DNA from: Bacillus sp. CHD6a
Lineage (GTDB): Bacteria; Bacillota; Bacilli; Bacillales; Bacillaceae_I
Assembly: GCF_001293645.1 (NCBI RefSeq)
Contig: NZ_LBMD01000010.1
Span: 1-64,000 of the forward strand
Reading direction: 5' to 3'
DNA length: 64,000 nt
Shown here in pieces: positions 55,876-64,000 of this stretch (positions are counted from its first letter, which is position 1; every line of letters starts with the position of its first letter). The notes beneath the pieces were generated by a model that made no database searches, was not told the DNA's origin, and was given only the letters and a program-made list of their open reading frames with translations. The translations under genes were made by a program, and so were the position numbers.

Positions 55876-56613
55876 TTACATCATAATACCGCCATCTACA
55901 TGCAGAACCGTTCCATTCACATAATCTGATTCGTCTGAAGCAAGGTAAAGATAGGCGCTTGCGATATCACTCGGCTTGCCAAGTCGTTGGAGGGGAATTA
56001 CCTGCAACAAACTTTGAATTACTTTCTCTGGGACGGTTGCTACCATATTAGTATCCACAAACCCAGGTGCCACAGCATTTACATTAATATTCTTTCGGCC
56101 AAATTCCTTTGCCCATGATTTTGTCATTCCAACAACGGCTGCTTTAGAAGCTGCATAATTAGTCTGACCAACATTTCCATAAACCCCGCTCACAGATGAC
56201 GTATTGATGATTTTCCCTTTACCATTTTCCAGCATATGAGGCACCACTGCTTGCGTACAGTTAAAGACCCCAGTAACATTAACATCCATTACTTTTTGGA
56301 AGTCTTCTCCACTCATTTTTAGAAGCATATTATCTTTTGTTATACCAGCATTGTTAATGAGAATATCAATCTTACCAAATCTCTCTTTAACCATGGAGAC
56401 CATTTCCACTACTTTGGCCTGATTAGAAACATCCACTTGGTAGAATGCCGCTTCTCCTTCTGATTGAAGCTCTGCCGTTCTTTGTTCGCCTAGTGTTGCA
56501 TCATAATCCACGAGAGCAACCTTTGCCCCCTCTTTTAAAAATACACGTGCAGCCTCCAACCCTAAACCATTGGCTGCACCGGTTATGATGGCAACTTTAC
56601 CTTCTAATCTCAT
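55876..56613 (-). CDS. FabG-like short-chain dehydrogenase/reductase
   Basis: A 245-aa classical SDR: the GAANGLGLEAA NADP(H) loop, NNAGIT, the Ser of NTSSVSG, YAASKAAV with catalytic Tyr and Lys, and the C-terminal GTVLHVDGGIMM. It resembles 3-oxoacyl-ACP reductases. It is the last gene of the transporter-enzyme operon, overlapping the hydrolase gene by 4 bp. It probably reduces or oxidises a 3-oxo or 3-hydroxy acyl intermediate in the pathway served by the KAS III-like enzyme; the substrate is inferred only from context. Confidence 0.85.
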   Translation of the reverse strand: MRLEGKVAIITGAANGLGLEAARVFLKEGAKVALVDYDATLGEQRTAELQSEGEAAFYQVDVSNQAKVVEMVSMVKERFGKIDILINNAGITKDNMLLKMSGEDFQKVMDVNVTGVFNCTQAVVPHMLENGKGKIINTSSVSGVYGNVGQTNYAASKAAVVGMTKSWAKEFGRKNINVNAVAPGFVDTNMVATVPEKVIQSLLQVIPLQRLGKPSDIASAYLYLASDESDYVNGTVLHVDGGIMM

Positions 56614-57518
56614 TTGAATTGTTCCTCCTGTTTCGCTACGAATGCTGTAATCGCTTGCAATAATTGTGGTAAATCATCTACTTGTGCGGAATGACCACAC
56701 CCTTTAAGAGAAAGAAAGGTCGCCACATCTCCAAGGTCCTCCACCACTTCTTTGGACATCTGTTCGGATATAACAAGATCCTTTTCACCAGCTAACACAA
56801 GAGTTGGTATGTTGATTTTCTCCACTTCCCCTGTGCCTTCTTTCAGTCCATTATGGTGATTACTAATATTGAAGATATTAAGCGCATGAAGAATTTCCGG
56901 ATAATTGCGCTGTGTTAGCATATCTTCCAGATACTCCTCATACCGATTTGCATCCGGTTGATTGTCATGATAGATCGCATAATCCCATATCATTCTCAAT
57001 ACCTCTTTGTTTCGGTTTTCATATGCATGGGAAATGGTAATAGTCCTGGTCTTGTCTTGCATAACCTGTTCATAACTTGTTAGTCTTTTTGATAGCTCTG
57101 GTTGACCGTTTACATCCGTTTCAAACATTGGATAACCTCTTGTTGATGCAGAAGCAAGTAGAATGAGCTTTTTTGCGAAGTTAGGGTTGTCAGCTACAAA
57201 TTGCATGGCCACCGCTCCGCCTGTGGACCACCCAACTATGGTAAAGTTGTTCAGATTTAATTCGTCTACAAATAGTTTCATGTCAGCTGCTAGGTCTTTA
57301 ATAAAATAGATTTTTTCATGATACGATGATTCACCGAACCCCCTCATATCAACCGCTACAAGATGAAAAGAAGCATCTATGTTCTCCATTAGTAAATCCC
57401 AATGCTTAGAAGAAGTCATATTACCATGTATGAGCAGAATAGTCTCACCACTACCAACTCGTTCTCTATATCCATATGTCTCCCCGTTTGGCAGTTTTAC
57501 TTGTTTTTGAACGATCAT
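56610..57518 (-). CDS. Alpha/beta-hydrolase
   Basis: A 302-aa cytoplasmic hydrolase with the nucleophile elbow GWSTGG (Ser about residue 96), oxyanion-hole HGNMTSS (about 31-37), DMRGFGESSY, the acid Asp in LAGEKDLVIS and the catalytic His in GCGHSAQVDD. A long cap region lies between the elbow and the Asp. Thioesters, esters or lactones are all possible substrates. The overlaps with both neighbours (4 bp each) imply coupled translation with the KAS III-like enzyme and the SDR. Confidence 0.85.
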   Translation of the reverse strand: MIVQKQVKLPNGETYGYRERVGSGETILLIHGNMTSSKHWDLLMENIDASFHLVAVDMRGFGESSYHEKIYFIKDLAADMKLFVDELNLNNFTIVGWSTGGAVAMQFVADNPNFAKKLILLASASTRGYPMFETDVNGQPELSKRLTSYEQVMQDKTRTITISHAYENRNKEVLRMIWDYAIYHDNQPDANRYEEYLEDMLTQRNYPEILHALNIFNISNHHNGLKEGTGEVEKINIPTLVLAGEKDLVISEQMSKEVVEDLGDVATFLSLKGCGHSAQVDDLPQLLQAITAFVAKQEEQFK

Positions 57519-58546
57519 TTTTTTACCTCCCTATTTGATTTTCCCCATTGAATAGTCGTTGCACCCCAAGCATAGCCAATCCCCGCACTCACCAACACTA
57601 CAATGTCTCCCTCCTTGACTCGGTTTTGCTGTAAAGCAAGTTCCAAGGAGAGAATTTGATCGATTTGACCGACGTGTCCGTAGTTTTCTAGATAAATAGA
57701 TTGTTGTTCGGACAAACCTAGCTCCTTTAAAACATATTGGTGGGCTGACTTTTTCATATGAAGGATTCCGAGATAATTCAATGCTTCTTCCGTAAGACCG
57801 CTTTTGGATAACGACAGTCGAATTACTTTCAAAAAATTCTTCATGGATTTCTCTTCTAATTTTCCTTTCATTCCAACAGGATCAAGCACATCCAGCTTAT
57901 TCAGACCTTTTTCCAATGCTTCGGGAGAAATGGGGTGCTTCGTTCCGCCCGCAACTACTACTACGTCCTCAGAAAAAGAACCATCCGTTATAAGATGAGA
58001 AGCCAATAAAGAATTTTCACCATGATTCTTTCTTAACACAATGGCTCCCCCACCCGCTGCAAGGTTATACATAAATCTGGTTCTTGGATTGGTGTAATCA
58101 ATAAAATCTTCGTTACGGTATCCACCAGCAAGCAGAACTGTCTGAATAGATTCATCCGCTATCATCATATCTTTTGCAACTTTTAATCCCATGATGGTGG
58201 TTCCGCATCGCAATCCCATATCAAAGCCTACCGCATTTACCGCCCCAAGCTGCTTCTGCATATATAGGGCTGCCGTCCATAGTGGATATTCTTTATGCTC
58301 TTCCCCAATATAGAGAATCAGGTCTATTTCCTCTGGCGCAATCTTTCCCTTTTCCAAGGCAATCCGTGCAGCTTTTATTCCCATTTCACACGTATGATCC
58401 TCGTAGCCCGCAACTGGCTTAGACCGAATGCCCAGCTTTTCTTCGACCACCTCTATAGGTATTCCAGATTTCTCTGCGATTTCCTTGCTGGTCATGAAAT
58501 TTTCTGGAATAAATGTACCGACACTTACAATTCCTATCTGCGTCAT
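57515..58546 (-). CDS. Divergent KAS III-like (3-oxoacyl-ACP synthase III family) enzyme
   Basis: I prefer ATG 58546 (343 aa) over GTG 58558, which has no ribosome site. The thiolase-fold nucleophile is Cys114 in MGLRCGTT, and His263 in ILHMKKSAH stands where FabH has the His of HQAN. The catalytic Asn motif (GN) is replaced by YGHVGQID, with His291 at the Asn position. So this is not a housekeeping FabH; divergent relatives carry out acyl transfer or other condensations. It lies between a 58-aa unknown and the hydrolase in an importer operon. Confidence 0.8.
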   Translation of the reverse strand: MTQIGIVSVGTFIPENFMTSKEIAEKSGIPIEVVEEKLGIRSKPVAGYEDHTCEMGIKAARIALEKGKIAPEEIDLILYIGEEHKEYPLWTAALYMQKQLGAVNAVGFDMGLRCGTTIMGLKVAKDMMIADESIQTVLLAGGYRNEDFIDYTNPRTRFMYNLAAGGGAIVLRKNHGENSLLASHLITDGSFSEDVVVVAGGTKHPISPEALEKGLNKLDVLDPVGMKGKLEEKSMKNFLKVIRLSLSKSGLTEEALNYLGILHMKKSAHQYVLKELGLSEQQSIYLENYGHVGQIDQILSLELALQQNRVKEGDIVVLVSAGIGYAWGATTIQWGKSNREVKK

Positions 58547-58550
58547 AACC

Positions 58551-58727
58551 TCACCCACTAAGTTTTTCTTTCATATATTTACAGACTTCTTCAAAGCAAG
58601 TAACCGTTATTTCCTCTTCCTCTTGCACGTGGCTGACTGTAATTCTCCAGATTGGTGACGGCTGTCCTGCATCTGAAAAACCGGCACACCGTACAACAAA
58701 AGATGCAACTTGTGGCTGACTGCTCAT
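58551..58727 (-). CDS. Small unknown protein (58 aa) in the importer operon
   Basis: ATG 58727 with GGAGG 7 nt upstream, ending at TGA 58551. It lies 14 bp after livM and just before the KAS III-like gene. The sequence has no signal peptide or helix of membrane type: it starts MSSQPQVASFVVRCAGF, carries PSPIWRITVSHVQEEEEITV, and ends CKYMKEKLSG. Three Cys, a Gln/Glu-rich centre. I recognise no family. Ribosome site and packing argue that it is real; it could be a partner of the KAS III-like enzyme. Confidence 0.65.
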   Translation of the reverse strand: MSSQPQVASFVVRCAGFSDAGQPSPIWRITVSHVQEEEEITVTCFEEVCKYMKEKLSG

Positions 58728-58741
58728 CCATTCCCCTCCAA

Positions 58742-59740
58742 TTAACCTGAAATGTTTTTCTCTTTTCCTACTTTAAGCTGCGCTCCTTTTCTTCTAGACC
58801 ACCATAATCTGACGGTCCCTACAATCCCTTGAGGAAAAAACATCACCACGACAACGTAAAGAATTCCGAAAAAAATAATCCACCTTTCAAAGATCCAATG
58901 AACTTTTGCAAGATCTGTTAACCAATGGTGTGCAAACTCTATCAACCCTGCTCCAATTATGGCGCCTATTAAAGTACCTACACCTCCAATGATGGTCATC
59001 AATAAGGCATCCAACGTGACGTCTACTGCAAAAACAGACGTATTGACGAACCTAAGTGTCAATACATAGAGACTGCCGGCAAAACTAGCAAACACACCAG
59101 CTACCACACTCGCTATGACTTTATAATGCAGCACATGGTAGCCAAGCGATTCGGTCCGCTCCTCATTCTCTCTTATTGCCTGCAGGACCCTTCCTAATGG
59201 AGAATGTGTAAATCGCTTTAATAAAAGGAAAATTAGGACCATCATGATTAAAGACAGCAAGTATAAATTTAATCTATCACGCAAAGGGTCAGGAATACTG
59301 AAGGTAAAGCCATCATTCCCCTGTGTAAGTGTTCGCCACTTTTCCGCCAATACTAAGAACAATCCTGAGAAGGCAAGGGTTAACATTGCATAGAAGTGAC
59401 TTTTCAAACGAAGGGAAAGCATCCCGACAATATAGCTTACAATACCTGCAATAACTGCACCGACAAGAATTGCTAATACAAGCATAAGTAAGGTACTGTC
59501 ATATTGCTTCAACATGATACCCGTAGAATAGGCTCCTATTCCAAAAAACATGGCATGCCCAAACGAAACAATACCGGTATAACCAAGCAAGATATCATAA
59601 CTCATTGCAAAGATGGCAAATAGGAAGATTTGAGTAAACATGATCAATAGAGTACGAGAATCTGTCACAAACGGAAGTGCAAGAAGCATCAAAAATATGA
59701 TGATGTAGACGGCATTTGGTATGGTCATATAGTTGTTCAT
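58742..59740 (-). CDS. livM: Branched-chain-type ABC transporter permease LivM
   Basis: A 332-aa permease with about ten helices: FGHAMFFGIGAYSTGI, the block NDGFTFSIPD, and the loop GRVLQAIRENEERTESLGYH that contacts the ATPases. GTLIGAIIGAGLIEF near the end is typical of the LivM family. It follows livH by 4 bp. The subfamily (HAAT) imports branched amino acids, urea, short amides and aromatic or other organic acids. Confidence 0.9.
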   Translation of the reverse strand: MNNYMTIPNAVYIIIFLMLLALPFVTDSRTLLIMFTQIFLFAIFAMSYDILLGYTGIVSFGHAMFFGIGAYSTGIMLKQYDSTLLMLVLAILVGAVIAGIVSYIVGMLSLRLKSHFYAMLTLAFSGLFLVLAEKWRTLTQGNDGFTFSIPDPLRDRLNLYLLSLIMMVLIFLLLKRFTHSPLGRVLQAIRENEERTESLGYHVLHYKVIASVVAGVFASFAGSLYVLTLRFVNTSVFAVDVTLDALLMTIIGGVGTLIGAIIGAGLIEFAHHWLTDLAKVHWIFERWIIFFGILYVVVVMFFPQGIVGTVRLWWSRRKGAQLKVGKEKNISG

Positions 59741-59744
59741 CCTC

Positions 59745-60605
59745 TCACCCCTTTACCCCAAATAATCCTTGTGGACGGAATATCAAAACGATGGTCATCA
59801 GCATCATGTTCACTGCCAATGCTAAATCCGGAACGAAATAGGCCATAAAGGATCCACTCAATCCGACCAAAATGGCTGCAAGCACCGAACCTGTAATGCT
59901 TCCCATCCCCCCAATTACCACCACAATGAATGCCAAGATCCCAAACTCCAGACCCATCTCTGCATAAATAACACCGGAATACGGCCCAAGCAGCATGCCA
60001 CCAAGTGCCGCCATTGCAGCCCCAGCCATAAACACGAGCATAAATACCCTTTTTATATTAATGCCTAATGCCTGCACCATCTCTTTGTTGATCACACCTG
60101 CTCGTACGATAAGGCCTATTTTTGTATTTCTTAGAATATAGAAGATTGCAGCGAAAACTAAAATACCAATAACAATGATAAACAAGCGATATTTGATGAT
60201 GATGATATCCCCAAACTCCCAGCTGCCACTCAAATATGATGGCGTTCTTGCGCTAAGCTGATTGGGACCGAATACCACTTTAATCATTTCACTTAAAACC
60301 AGCATGACTCCTAATGTAATCAGAATCTGTTGAACATGATTTCCATAAACAGGCTGAATGATGTATCGTTCAAGCGCAAGTCCCAATATAAGCCCAGTAC
60401 CAATTGCAGCAATAATTCCTACTAGGAAGCTGCCTGTTGCCGAATATACCCAGATCCCTGAAAAGGCGCCCCAGGCAAACAGTCCCCCATGGGCAAAGTT
60501 AAGGACATCCATTAAACCAAATATCAAAGTCAGACCAGCAGCAAGCAAAAAAATCAACATTCCCGTTGCTAATCCGTTGACTGTCAAATTCACCAATACA
60601 TCCAC
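59745..60605 (-). CDS. livH: Branched-chain-type ABC transporter permease LivH
   Basis: A 286-aa permease with eight or so helices. NGLATGMLIFLLAAGLTLIF, GLMDVLNFAHGGLFAWGAF and GGMGSITGSVLAAILVGL are family hallmarks. It pairs with LivM to form the pore. 14 bp after livF. Confidence 0.9.
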   Translation of the reverse strand: MDVLVNLTVNGLATGMLIFLLAAGLTLIFGLMDVLNFAHGGLFAWGAFSGIWVYSATGSFLVGIIAAIGTGLILGLALERYIIQPVYGNHVQQILITLGVMLVLSEMIKVVFGPNQLSARTPSYLSGSWEFGDIIIIKYRLFIIVIGILVFAAIFYILRNTKIGLIVRAGVINKEMVQALGINIKRVFMLVFMAGAAMAALGGMLLGPYSGVIYAEMGLEFGILAFIVVVIGGMGSITGSVLAAILVGLSGSFMAYFVPDLALAVNMMLMTIVLIFRPQGLFGVKG

Positions 60606-60619
60606 TATATGCCCCTCCT

Positions 60620-61330
60620 TTATGCGATCCCAAGATATTGCCTTCTGAGCGCCTCATCTTCTTTCAGCTCATGCATGTGACCATGGTGAACGGTCTTTCC
60701 ATCATCCAAGATATAAAAGCAATCCCCTATTGTACTTGCCATATAAAAGTTCTGCTCTACTAGAATAATGCTCGTTTCTTTTTTCATCTGCTGGATGGAG
60801 TCCATCACCTTTTCTACCATAATTGGAGCCAACCCCTTACTTGGTTCATCAATCAATAGAAGCCTGCTGTTATTAATATAAGCCCGTGAAATTGCCAGCA
60901 TCTGCTTTTGACCGCCACTTAAGTTCCCGCCCCGCTTTTTCCAGTATGTTTTTAAATCCGGAAACAAGTCTAACACCCAATCTAATTTCGCAAGGGTTTC
61001 TTTATCTGTTTTTTTCATGGCAACCTTCATATTTTCTTCTACTGTTAACTCTCCGAACACCCCTTGATCTTCTGGGACATAGCCAATTCCACTATTAGCT
61101 ATGTCATACGTTGCCAATCCAGTAATATCCTGTCCATCAAACAAAATAGAACCCTGTTTAGGAGGATTAAGACCCATCACACTTCTGAGAGTTGTCGTTT
61201 TCCCTGCTCCGTTTCTCCCTAGCAATACGGTAACTTCTCCTTGTTTCGCTTCAAAGTCAACACCTTGCAAAATATGAAACTGGTCAATATATGTTTGAAT
61301 CTTTTCCACTTTAAGAAGCGTTGTCATCAT
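60620..61330 (-). CDS. livF: ABC transporter ATPase LivF
   Basis: The start is ATG 61330 or the next codon 61327, directly behind GGGAGG; the longer frame from 61366 is unlikely. About 236 aa. Walker A GRNGAGKTT, signature LSGGQKQMLAI, Walker B LLLIDEPSKGL and the switch His are all in place. It overlaps livG by about 20 bp in another frame, so the two ATPases are made together. Confidence 0.9.
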   Translation of the reverse strand: MMTTLLKVEKIQTYIDQFHILQGVDFEAKQGEVTVLLGRNGAGKTTTLRSVMGLNPPKQGSILFDGQDITGLATYDIANSGIGYVPEDQGVFGELTVEENMKVAMKKTDKETLAKLDWVLDLFPDLKTYWKKRGGNLSGGQKQMLAISRAYINNSRLLLIDEPSKGLAPIMVEKVMDSIQQMKKETSIILVEQNFYMASTIGDCFYILDDGKTVHHGHMHELKEDEALRRQYLGIA

Positions 61331-62078
61331 ACAATCCTCCCAAATACGCTGACTGTACTGTTTCATTGTTCATGATCTCTTGCGGTGTACCGTCCGCTAA
61401 CAATTTCCCATTGAAAAGTACCGTAACAGAATCAGACAAGTCTAATATCATGTCCATTTTATGTTCAATTAATATGATGGTCCTATCTTTCTTGGCTTTT
61501 ATTAGTTTAATAACCTCCAGTATTGCCGGTACTTCTTCAATGGACATACCTGCCGTTGGTTCATCCAAAAGAAGCAGTTCCGTTTCAAGCGCTAAAAGCA
61601 TGGCAATTTCAAGTTTTCTCTTTTCTCCATGTGCCAAGTTATTTGCAAGTGAAGAAGCTTTATCATCCAGAAGGACCGTCTTTAATAAATCCAATGACCG
61701 CTCTTCAAACTCCTTAAAGTGTTGAAAATGAAAAAGCATATTATACCTGACTCCACGCTGAGACTGCACTGCCAGCCGAACATTTTCCAAGACTGTTAGA
61801 TTTGGAAACACATTAGTAATCTGAAACGACCTCCCAATCCCTTTTCTAGTCCGTTTCATGGAGGAAAGCTTTGTTATGTCCTCCCCTTTCCAAATCACCT
61901 CTCCCTTTGTAGGCTTCAACTGTCCGCTTAAGAGGTTGAAAAATGTTGTTTTCCCAGCTCCATTGGGTCCGATGATGGATTTGAAATGGAAAGGCTCCAC
62001 CGTAAAACTAACATGATCCACTGCCACATGACCTCCAAATGCAATGGTTAAATCCTTAGTCTGTAAAATGGGATTCAA
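61311..62078 (-). CDS. livG: ABC transporter ATPase LivG
   Basis: A 255-aa ATPase: Walker A GPNGAGKTT, the LivG-type signature LAHGEKRKLEIA in place of LSGGQ, Walker B LLLLDEPTAGM, and IILIEHKMDMIL. It heterodimerises with LivF. It is 75 bp downstream of the binding-protein gene, with a hairpin between. Confidence 0.9.
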   Translation of the reverse strand: MNPILQTKDLTIAFGGHVAVDHVSFTVEPFHFKSIIGPNGAGKTTFFNLLSGQLKPTKGEVIWKGEDITKLSSMKRTRKGIGRSFQITNVFPNLTVLENVRLAVQSQRGVRYNMLFHFQHFKEFEERSLDLLKTVLLDDKASSLANNLAHGEKRKLEIAMLLALETELLLLDEPTAGMSIEEVPAILEVIKLIKAKKDRTIILIEHKMDMILDLSDSVTVLFNGKLLADGTPQEIMNNETVQSAYLGGLYDDNAS

Positions 62079-62116
62079 ATTGTGTACCTCCTTTTAATGA
62101 TATTTAATAACACGAA

Positions 62117-62145
62117 GGAACTTTAGAGCATCGCTCCAAAGTTCC
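62117..62145 (-). promoter_or_regulatory. Intercistronic hairpin between livK and livG
   Basis: GGAACTTT (62117-62124) pairs with AAAGTTCC (62138-62145), extended by inner GAGC/GCTC. Only a weak T-rich tail follows, so partial termination or 3'-end protection of the binding-protein mRNA is likely. Confidence 0.65.
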
Positions 62146-62153
62146 ACTTCTAC

Positions 62154-63377
62154 TTATTGATTGTTACGGATTGGAGGAGCTGTTTCCTCCGGAGATAGCT
62201 CCCTCATTAACACAGGTACTGGATAGTCGAATCCATCCACTTTCTCTAGACGCACAGCATATAAAGTTTGCATCGCTTGATGATCCTCAGGTCGGAACGT
62301 CATTTGACCTTTTGGTGTATCAAAGCTCATTCCTTCCATTGTTTCTATGATTAAATCGGAATCCGTATCCCCCTCTGTTTTCTTTAGTGCTTCCACGATA
62401 GCGATGGCAGCCGTCATTCCGCCTGGAGTAAACAAGTCTGGAACTTCTCCGTTGAATTTTTCTTTATGTTTTTCCACTAACCAATCATTAATTGGATTAT
62501 CAGGAAGTGTATGGTAGTAAACGGAGAACCCTTCCATACCAATCAACTGTTCCATTGTGTATAAGGCTGCAATATCAGGAGCACCCGTAGAAATCTTGAT
62601 TCCTCTTTCTTGTACTTTCATATCGGAAATCTGATTCCAAGGAGAATTCGCACCTGCCCATACAACAAAAAGATAGTCAGGGTCTGCATCCAAAATCTTT
62701 TGAATATTGGATGTAAAATCAGTTGCAGCAGGATCTGCATATTCTTCTAGAACAATTTCAGCACCAAGTTCCATTGCTGCTTCTTTGAAAGCCGCCACTC
62801 CATCATGGCCAAAAGAATAATCTGGTGCCAATGTCGCAATCTTCACTCCATCTCCTGCAATCGCAGCTGCTCCAGCCACTGCATCTTGAGAGGAATTTCG
62901 TGCTGTACGGAAAATATATTTGTTCCAATCTGCTCCTGTAATACTATCGGCCACTGCTGGTTCCACCAACATCACCTTTTCATACTCTTCTGCAAGAGGC
63001 AGTACCGCTAAAGTGTCTCCAGAGCTTGAAGATCCGACTAGGAAATCTACCTCATCTTCTTCCAATAGTTTAGTCGCTTTTTGAATCGCCACTTCCGGTT
63101 TTGTTTCAGTGTCTTCCACTACAAACTCTATCTTATGACCGTTTACTTCCATTGTTCCTTCTGTTGCATATTCAAGACCAAGTTCAAAGCCCTGAACCGT
63201 TTGCTTACCATACGTTTCAAGCGCACCAGTTAAGGAGGCGAGCACACCTACCTTGATTACTTTTTGATCACCGTCACCACTTGAATCTGTTTCCGTTCCG
63301 GCATTGCTGTCGCTACAGCCAGCCAACACCAACATCATTGCACACACAAGCAGAAATCCTGTCTTCCACTTTTTCAT
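62154..63377 (-). CDS. Branched-chain-type substrate-binding lipoprotein (LivK-like)
   Basis: A 407-aa lipoprotein: signal with lipobox LAGC (Cys21), a Ser/Gly/Asp-rich linker, then the type I periplasmic-binding fold with IKVGVLASLTGALETYGKQT, VEDTETKPEVAIQKATKLL and DFLVGSSSSGDTLAV. The family member that binds leucine has a similar start, but ligand residues here cannot be assigned. It is the first gene of the nine-cistron operon; GGGGGAAGGG lies upstream. The ligand is probably the substrate or precursor for the enzymes encoded downstream. Confidence 0.88.
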   Translation of the reverse strand: MKKWKTGFLLVCAMMLVLAGCSDSNAGTETDSSGDGDQKVIKVGVLASLTGALETYGKQTVQGFELGLEYATEGTMEVNGHKIEFVVEDTETKPEVAIQKATKLLEEDEVDFLVGSSSSGDTLAVLPLAEEYEKVMLVEPAVADSITGADWNKYIFRTARNSSQDAVAGAAAIAGDGVKIATLAPDYSFGHDGVAAFKEAAMELGAEIVLEEYADPAATDFTSNIQKILDADPDYLFVVWAGANSPWNQISDMKVQERGIKISTGAPDIAALYTMEQLIGMEGFSVYYHTLPDNPINDWLVEKHKEKFNGEVPDLFTPGGMTAAIAIVEALKKTEGDTDSDLIIETMEGMSFDTPKGQMTFRPEDHQAMQTLYAVRLEKVDGFDYPVPVLMRELSPEETAPPIRNNQ

Positions 63378-63516
63378 TTCCCTTCCCCCTTAACCCATTA
63401 ATGTGTTTAAGTTGTATTTTCAGCTTAAGACGAGGTGGTTACAAATGGGTTACAAAGCAAAGCCTGCTACACGAAAAACAACCGCCCGGTTCTTTTTTAG
63501 TTGTTGGTTATTCTCC

Positions 63517-63583
63517 GCTGTTGATCTCCGCAAATGACTTCGCCTTCCTAGGGGCGGTTGCTTGAGCCTCCTTGCTCCGCTAG
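63517..63583. repeat. Dispersed structured repeat, truncated copy D1
   Basis: Matches the first half of copies B1 and D2 (GCTGTTGATCTCCGCAAATG to CTTGCTCCGCTAG), then stops. The stretch 63378-63516 upstream of the livK-like gene holds no gene; I see no clear promoter in it. Confidence 0.75.
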
Positions 63584-63627
63584 AAGCTGCTGAAAAAGTC
63601 TTTGACTTAAGATGTTGTTTAGACACC

Positions 63628-63811
63628 GCTGTTCATTTCCGCAAATGGCTTCGTTTTCCTAGGGGCGGTGCTTGAGCCTCCTCGCTCCGCTGCGGGGTCT
63701 CAAGCTACCGCTATCTCCCTCAGGACAAGGAAGGCTCCGGCAGCAATACATCGCACGAAGAAAATGCGTAGCATTTTCGAGGAGTCTTCGCCTTTTGCTC
63801 CAATCAACAGC
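63628..63811. repeat. Dispersed structured repeat, copy D2 (184 bp, with a 56-bp insertion)
   Basis: Identical in plan to B1 (GCTGTTCATTTCCGCAAATG ... GCTCCAATCAACAGC) with a perfect inner stem GCTTGAG/CTCAAGC. It differs by a 56-bp insertion after CTCCCTCAGG that itself contains GAAAATGC/GCATTTTC. 128 plus 56 gives its 184 bp. Confidence 0.85.
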
Positions 63812-63901
63812 TATTAATTACTAGTAGAAAGAGTTTATGTACTTTCTGTTACACTGGTTAGATACCTTTTTATAACCTCTAAGGTAAATGAAGTAGTTTT
63901 G

Positions 63902-64000
63902 TTGATTGGAGTGGAAGGCGCATAGACGCCCGAGGGAGGATGGGACAGGTGAGAGCCGTGGAGGCTCACGGACCGCCCGCAGGCAAGTGAAGCGCGTGAA
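63902..64000. repeat. Dispersed structured repeat, copy D3 (cut by window end)
   Basis: Begins TTGATTGGAGTGGAAGGCG like B2 and continues with GGACAGGTGAGAGCC and CGGACCGCCCGCAGGC as in copy C. The right end is outside the window. D2 and D3 repeat the B1-B2 pair arrangement, about 90 bp apart. Confidence 0.85.

Overview
The window reads as a chromosome segment of an endospore-forming Bacillaceae (Bacillus sensu lato). The protein families, low GC, strong GGAGG-type ribosome binding sites and gene order point that way. From cvfB to addB the order follows the Bacillus subtilis yit/yis/addAB region with genes interposed: yitL(cvfB), yitK, a malR/amylase block, yisR, yisQ, crtM (the yisP position), asnO, yisN, yisL, yisI, gerPA-F, yisB, sbcC, sbcD, addA, addB.

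Layout. 1-572: a 52-bp tandem array cut by the window edge. 633-3682: cvfB, a YajQ-family gene, a GNAT acetyltransferase and an SDR oxidoreductase. 4122-12573: a maltodextrin locus (mdxEFG, a membrane-anchored amylase and malR on the minus strand; a divergent neopullulanase) with LacI-type operators between the two halves. 12802-17326: AraC regulator, MATE exporter, glnK-amtB with a TnrA/GlnR-type box. 17467-25732: two convergent carotenoid operons, one for membrane and tailoring steps (DUF422, acyltransferase, glycosyltransferase, desaturase/oxidase) and one for C30 backbone synthesis (two desaturases, crtM). 26015-35722: asnO, yisN, a second 52-bp array, yisL, rocD, a 59-aa Spo0E-like phosphatase, a DUF418 protein, and the six-gene gerP spore-coat operon. 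35841-48175: yisB, then the repair operon addB-addA-sbcD-sbcC. 48335-55680: an MFS transporter, a YidC2 insertase preceded by a MifM-like arrest peptide, an acyl-CoA synthetase and an RND pump. 55876-63377: one operon with a five-gene branched-chain-type ABC importer, a 58-aa unknown, a KAS III-like enzyme, an alpha/beta hydrolase and an SDR.

The least explained structure is intergenic. Three arrays with an exact 52-bp period (11, 22 and about 2 units) and one with a 21-bp period lie at gene ends. Together with GC-rich structured dispersed elements and a short palindrome, repeats fill every convergent intergenic region longer than 100 bp in the window. Both periods are close to whole numbers of helical turns, and the 52-bp families keep a hairpin at the same unit position although its sequence changes. 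The best mechanistic lead in a gene is the mifM-like ORF: its last codons pair with the yidC2 ribosome binding site. No tRNA, rRNA, CRISPR array, transposase or prophage gene was seen.
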